Below the pieces are notes generated by a model. It saw only the letters and a list, made by a program, of their open reading frames with translations. It was not told the DNA's origin and ran no database searches. Position numbers and translations under genes: made by a program. Of a DNA stretch of 64,000 nucleotides, positions 60,523-64,000 are shown in pieces; position 1 is the stretch's first letter; each line of letters opens with the position of its first letter. Source of the stretch: Bradyrhizobium icense (GTDB lineage: Bacteria > Pseudomonadota > Alphaproteobacteria > Rhizobiales > Xanthobacteraceae); the NCBI RefSeq assembly GCF_001693385.1, contig NZ_CP016428.1, positions 2,232,001 to 2,296,000 on the forward strand. Reading direction: 5' to 3'.

Positions 60523-62358
60523 GTGTGCGGAATTGCAGGTGTCGTGAACCTCCGCGGCAACGCGGTCGAACTAACGGAAATCTCGCGGCTGACGAATCTG
60601 GTCGCGCATCGCGGTCCCTTTGGCGAGGGTAGCTGGTTCAGCGCGAACCGCGATCTGGCGTTCGGCCATCGTCGGCTGGCAATCATCGATCCCGGCGAGG
60701 GAGGCTATCAGCCGATGGTCTCCGGCGATGGCCGTCATGTGATCGTATTCAACGGCGAGATCTACAACTTCCTCGAACTGCGGCGCGAACTCGAGGCACA
60801 GGGAGTGGTTTTCCGCAGCCAGTCGGACACGGAGGTCATTCTGGCCGCATGGCGAGCGTGGCAGGAAGGCATGCTGACGCGCTTCAACGGAATGTGGGCG
60901 CTGGCGATCTTCGACACCCAAACCGAAGAATTGTTTCTGGCGCGCGACCGCTTCGGCATCAAGCCGCTATTGTATGCGTTGACATCCGAGCGCTTCGTCT
61001 TTGCATCCGAGCAGCGCGCATTGGAGCGAAGCCGTCTCATCAGCGTCTCGCTGGATGTCGATGTGGCGCGACGGCTCATGCTCGATGCCTTCGGGATCGA
61101 GGGAAGCGAGCGGACGCTCTGCCGGGAAGTCCGCCGGCTGCAGGGCGGTCACTGCATGTGGTTGCGCCGGGGAAGATTGGAGATCCGGCGCTGGTGGCGG
61201 ACGGTGGATCATCTGCCGGCGATACCGAACACCGAAGCCGAACGCGTGGAGCGCTTTCGCGAGCTTTTCCAGGACGCCGTCGCCCTTCGGATGCGCAGCG
61301 ATGTCCCGATCGGGACCTGCCTGTCGGGAGGATTCGATTCGTCGGCGGTGATTTGCACCATGGCCGCGCACGAAAAGGCCGGCATGGGTCCGCGGGACAG
61401 CACCTCGTGGCGTCACGCCTTCGTTGCGACGTTTCCCGGCGCCTCCAACGATGAGCGGCCGATGGCCGAACAGGCCGCGGCCTGGGCGGATGTTGCGCCG
61501 GTATTCGTCGAGATCGGCCGAGCGGATGCGTTGACCGAGCTCGACCGAATTCTCGACGACAATGATGACCTCTATATCGGGCTTCCAAGCGCGGCTTGGT
61601 TGATCTATCGAGAGCTCAGGCGGCACAACGTGACGGTGTCGCTGGACGGCCATGGCGCGGACGAATTGATGGGAGCCTATCTCCAGGAGGGACAATCGGG
61701 CGCGTTCCGGTTGCGAAACGCGGCTGTCTCCCTTGGCTCGAACTCGGCGCTGGCGAGGCGAGGCATCGATCTGCTTCGGGCGCTGATGATCAAGCGACAG
61801 GGGCACTATTTCCTGCGCGGCGGCCTGCGCGATGTCCCGGCGGAGCTTCCGCTAGTCGGCGAGGATGACGTATTGCCGCGTGAATGGCGCGCATTGAACC
61901 GGCGTCTTTATCGCATGTTCCACAGCACGGTGCTGCCGACCATCCTGAGAAACTTCGATCGCCTGTCGATGGCGCACGGCATCGAGGTCCGGATGCCTTT
62001 CATGGACTGGCGCCTCGTGACGTACACCATGGCGTTGCCGGAGCCATGCAAGTTCTCCGACGGCTATTCCAAGTTGATTGCGCGGCAGGCGATGGCCAAC
62101 CTGATGCCGGAATCCATTCGCATGGGACGCCGGAAGGTGGGATTCAATTCGCCGATGCCGGAATGGCTGAACGGGCCGCTGGCCGGCTGGACCGCCAGCC
62201 TGCTCGATCAAAAGGTGCCGGCTTTCGCCGAACTGGTCGACGAGGAAGGCTTGCGACGGACGGTCGGTCGCCTGACATACTCGAAGCAATGGGACTGGGA
62301 GACGGCCAGCCGAATCTGGCCGTACCTGAATATGAAATGGATGCTGGCAAGGTCCTGA
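60523..62358 (+). CDS. asnB: Asparagine synthetase B-type glutamine amidotransferase
   Basis: From GTG 60523 the 611-residue product begins with the nucleophile Cys2 of an N-terminal glutaminase (VCGIAGVVNLRGNA), followed by RHEG-like and NGEIYNFLELRRELEAQG motifs. The C-terminal synthetase domain has the PP-loop CLSGGFDSSAVICTMAAHEK (about residue 267). AsnB-like enzymes in O-antigen loci (WbpS in P. aeruginosa O6) amidate uronic acids rather than aspartate. Next to the WbpBDE-like genes it may amidate a diacetamido uronic acid. That substrate is inference; a plain asparagine synthetase is the alternative. Confidence 0.86.
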   Translation: MCGIAGVVNLRGNAVELTEISRLTNLVAHRGPFGEGSWFSANRDLAFGHRRLAIIDPGEGGYQPMVSGDGRHVIVFNGEIYNFLELRRELEAQGVVFRSQSDTEVILAAWRAWQEGMLTRFNGMWALAIFDTQTEELFLARDRFGIKPLLYALTSERFVFASEQRALERSRLISVSLDVDVARRLMLDAFGIEGSERTLCREVRRLQGGHCMWLRRGRLEIRRWWRTVDHLPAIPNTEAERVERFRELFQDAVALRMRSDVPIGTCLSGGFDSSAVICTMAAHEKAGMGPRDSTSWRHAFVATFPGASNDERPMAEQAAAWADVAPVFVEIGRADALTELDRILDDNDDLYIGLPSAAWLIYRELRRHNVTVSLDGHGADELMGAYLQEGQSGAFRLRNAAVSLGSNSALARRGIDLLRALMIKRQGHYFLRGGLRDVPAELPLVGEDDVLPREWRALNRRLYRMFHSTVLPTILRNFDRLSMAHGIEVRMPFMDWRLVTYTMALPEPCKFSDGYSKLIARQAMANLMPESIRMGRRKVGFNSPMPEWLNGPLAGWTASLLDQKVPAFAELVDEEGLRRTVGRLTYSKQWDWETASRIWPYLNMKWMLARS

Positions 62359-62359
62359 C

Positions 62360-62950
62360 ATGCGGCTCATCCTGATAGGCGTGATCGACGCCATCCTTGG
62401 CTGGAAGAGCCGACTTTCCGGGGCGGTAAGTGTCGGGCGCGGGTCGAGGATCGCATGGCGCCGGATCAGCCGAGCGGCAGGCAACGCTTTATCAGTAGGA
62501 GAAGATTCGATCGTCCACGCTGATATCAGTTTCGAGGAAACGGGAGGCAAAATTCAGATCGGAAACCGCACATTCATCGGACGAAGCCACCTGGTCTGCT
62601 ATCGAAGCCTCACCATCGGCGACGATGTCGTCATGTCATGGGGCGTTACGATTGTGGATCACGATTCCCACAGCGTCGACTGGATGGATCGCCGGAACGA
62701 TGTTCTCGAATGGGGCGCGGGCCGGAAGGATTGGAAGAAAATCGCGCATGCGCCGGTCGTGGTGAGCGATAGGGCCTGGGTCGGATTCAACGTGAGTGTG
62801 CTTAAGGGGGTTACGATTGGAGAGGGGGCCGTGATCGGAGCGTGTTCGGTTGTAACCCGCGATATTCCGCCGTACACTCTGGCAGTTGGGAATCCGGCCA
62901 GAATAATCCGCTCGTTCAGCCCCCCGCCAGATGCAAATCCCGCGGGTTGA
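62360..62950 (+). CDS. Hexapeptide-repeat acyltransferase
   Basis: The 196-residue protein is dominated by left-handed beta-helix repeats: FEETGGKIQIGNRTFIGRSH, YRSLTIGDDVVMSWGVTIVD, VSDRAWVGFNVSVLKGVTIG and GAVIGACSVVTRDIPPYTLA. It is a CoA-dependent O- or N-acyltransferase, probably acetylating a sugar. It starts one base after the amidotransferase stop, so it is coupled to it. The acceptor cannot be told. Confidence 0.85.
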   Translation: MRLILIGVIDAILGWKSRLSGAVSVGRGSRIAWRRISRAAGNALSVGEDSIVHADISFEETGGKIQIGNRTFIGRSHLVCYRSLTIGDDVVMSWGVTIVDHDSHSVDWMDRRNDVLEWGAGRKDWKKIAHAPVVVSDRAWVGFNVSVLKGVTIGEGAVIGACSVVTRDIPPYTLAVGNPARIIRSFSPPPDANPAG

Positions 62951-62953
62951 TGC

Positions 62954-64000
62954 ATGCGTATTTTCCAGAACAACGGCTTGTCACGCGGATTTCGTATCCA
63001 TCGTCGCCAATCGCGCTATCAAACCTTTGCCGCCGGACGCGCAGAATTTCTGGATACGAGATTCACTGCGTCTCATATCCTCCTGCCGGTACTCACCAAC
63101 AGCCCGGATGCATTTTACACCAATGGAGACGATGAACAGCTGCAGTTGCTGTGGGCGAAAGAGAATGGTCTGCGGACAAAGAACCTGGAGCAAATTCTGC
63201 TCGCGCAGATCGAGCAGCATCGCACTGAAGTATTCTATAATCTTGACCCGATCCATTACGGTAGCGAATTTGTTGCGAAGTTGCCGGGGTGCGTGAAGAA
63301 ATCGGTTGGCTGGCGGGCGGCGCCGTCAGGAAGCGCTGACCTGACGAAATACGACCTGATCGTGTGCAACTTTCCGTCGATCCTCGAGAGTTGGCGACAA
63401 AAAGGCTGTCGGGTGGCGTATTTCTTTCCGGCGCACGATCCTGCGATGGACGCCTTTGCCGTGGCCCGAGGTGATGAACTCGATCTCATCTTCATCGGCG
63501 GATTTTCGCGCCACCACGTCAAACGTAGCCAGGCACTCCGGGCTGTGGCTTCAACGCGGGGTGTCCGGGCACGCTTTTATCTCGAAGAGTCACGCCTGAC
63601 CCGATTGGCAAACTTTCTTCCTCCTCTACCAGCGCTTCACTCATATCGTTATCCAGATGAAGTTCGCGGGATTCGCGCCAACCCGTTGTATGGCCGCGAT
63701 GCGTATGCAGCGATCGCTAAGAGCCGGATCGTGTTCAATGGTGCAGTGGACATGGCGGGGGAGGATCGCGGCAATATGAGATGCTTTGAGGCGACCGGAT
63801 GCGGAGCGGTCCTCCTGACCGACTCAGGACGCTATCCGGACGGTTTCGTTGATGGCGAAACCATGTTGCAATACTCCTCGCCTGAGCAAATACCGGAACT
63901 GATCGGCAAGCTGATGCGTGACGAAACCCGGGCAAAGTCCATCGCTCAGGCGGGTTGCGCGATGGTCAAAGACCGCTATAGCAAACAACTGCAATGGACG
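62954..64000 (+). CDS. Glycosyltransferase, CgeB/YkvP-like, 3' end outside the window
   Basis: An open frame from ATG 62954 runs to the window edge without a stop (349 residues visible). The N-terminal part has little recognisable homology; the C-terminal part has YRYPDEVRGIRANPLYGRDA, then a nucleotide-sugar-type EATGCGAVLLTDSGRYPDGF segment near residues 275-295 that matches glycosyltransferase family 1 (CgeB-like) proteins. It starts three bases after the acyltransferase stop, so it belongs to the same transcript. Its length and end are unknown. Confidence 0.75.
   Translation, partial: MRIFQNNGLSRGFRIHRRQSRYQTFAAGRAEFLDTRFTASHILLPVLTNSPDAFYTNGDDEQLQLLWAKENGLRTKNLEQILLAQIEQHRTEVFYNLDPIHYGSEFVAKLPGCVKKSVGWRAAPSGSADLTKYDLIVCNFPSILESWRQKGCRVAYFFPAHDPAMDAFAVARGDELDLIFIGGFSRHHVKRSQALRAVASTRGVRARFYLEESRLTRLANFLPPLPALHSYRYPDEVRGIRANPLYGRDAYAAIAKSRIVFNGAVDMAGEDRGNMRCFEATGCGAVLLTDSGRYPDGFVDGETMLQYSSPEQIPELIGKLMRDETRAKSIAQAGCAMVKDRYSKQLQWT

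Noticed and set aside
1..64000. CRISPR array, rRNA or tRNA genes
   Set aside because: No regularly spaced direct repeats and no tRNA- or rRNA-like sequence was recognised on either strand; this was by eye only, so a tRNA could be missed.

Overview
The window looks like a chromosomal segment of a high-G+C alphaproteobacterium, most likely Bradyrhizobium or a close relative. This rests on family-level resemblance of many genes (DUF736/DUF932/DUF2840 mobile-element genes, a duplicated serine-glyoxylate aminotransferase locus, tripartite tricarboxylate transporters, a collagen-like lipoprotein, rhizobial-type polysaccharide genes) and on codon use. No rRNA, tRNA or CRISPR array was found.

Region 1 (1-11.7 kb) is a decayed piece of an integrative and conjugative element of the rhizobial ICE type. 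It holds a truncated DUF2493 gene, a RES/Xre toxin-antitoxin pair with a clear promoter and twin operators, DUF736, DUF932, two small helix-turn-helix proteins (one resembling the RdfS excisionase), DUF2840, a TraF-like S26 peptidase, a frameshifted lytic transglycosylase and a DUF3363 relaxase preceded by a possible oriT hairpin. The usual replication/partition genes, coupling protein, mating-pair genes and integrase are not seen here. A second Xre regulator with its own palindromic operator closes the region.

Region 2 (11.8-29.1 kb) is metabolic. A GlcG-like protein, a fused FAD/Fe-S 2-hydroxyacid dehydrogenase, an FCD-type GntR regulator, two tandem serine-glyoxylate-type aminotransferases and a crotonase look like a glycolate/glyoxylate module. 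After a small secreted protein and a collagen-like lipoprotein comes a tripartite tricarboxylate transporter whose binding protein (TctC) is separated from TctB and TctA by a class II aldolase, MtnP and MtnA. That aldolase/MtnP/MtnA set matches the known dihydroxyacetone-phosphate shunt that salvages 5'-methylthioadenosine and 5'-deoxyadenosine. A leftward operon then holds a CaiB/BaiF CoA-transferase, a type II dehydroquinase with an altered active-site loop, and an unknown protein.

Region 3 (29.4-31.8 kb) is one large serralysin-like metalloprotease with RTX repeats and a tail of near-identical 49-residue FG-GAP-like repeats, probably exported by a type I system.

Region 4 (32.8-64 kb) is a surface polysaccharide locus cut by the right edge. 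It contains a polyprenyl-phosphate glycosyltransferase, methyltransferases, a NeuD-type acyltransferase, a phytanoyl-CoA dioxygenase-like enzyme, a beta-propeller protein and WbqC. RmlA, RmlB and a WecE/RffA transaminase are present (dTDP-4-amino-4,6-dideoxygalactose, with no RmlC or RmlD). There is also a WbpM/CapD-type dehydratase, GT4, two GT-C-like membrane proteins, two polymerase/ligase-like membrane proteins and a Wzx flippase. A WbpB-WbpD-WbpE-like trio lies beside an asparagine-synthetase-like amidotransferase, which suggests an amidated amino-uronic acid. An IS630 remnant, a broken DegT fragment and a 21-bp tandem repeat mark past rearrangement. G+C looks lower by eye around 45-47 and 49-56 kb, typical of exchanged O-antigen genes.
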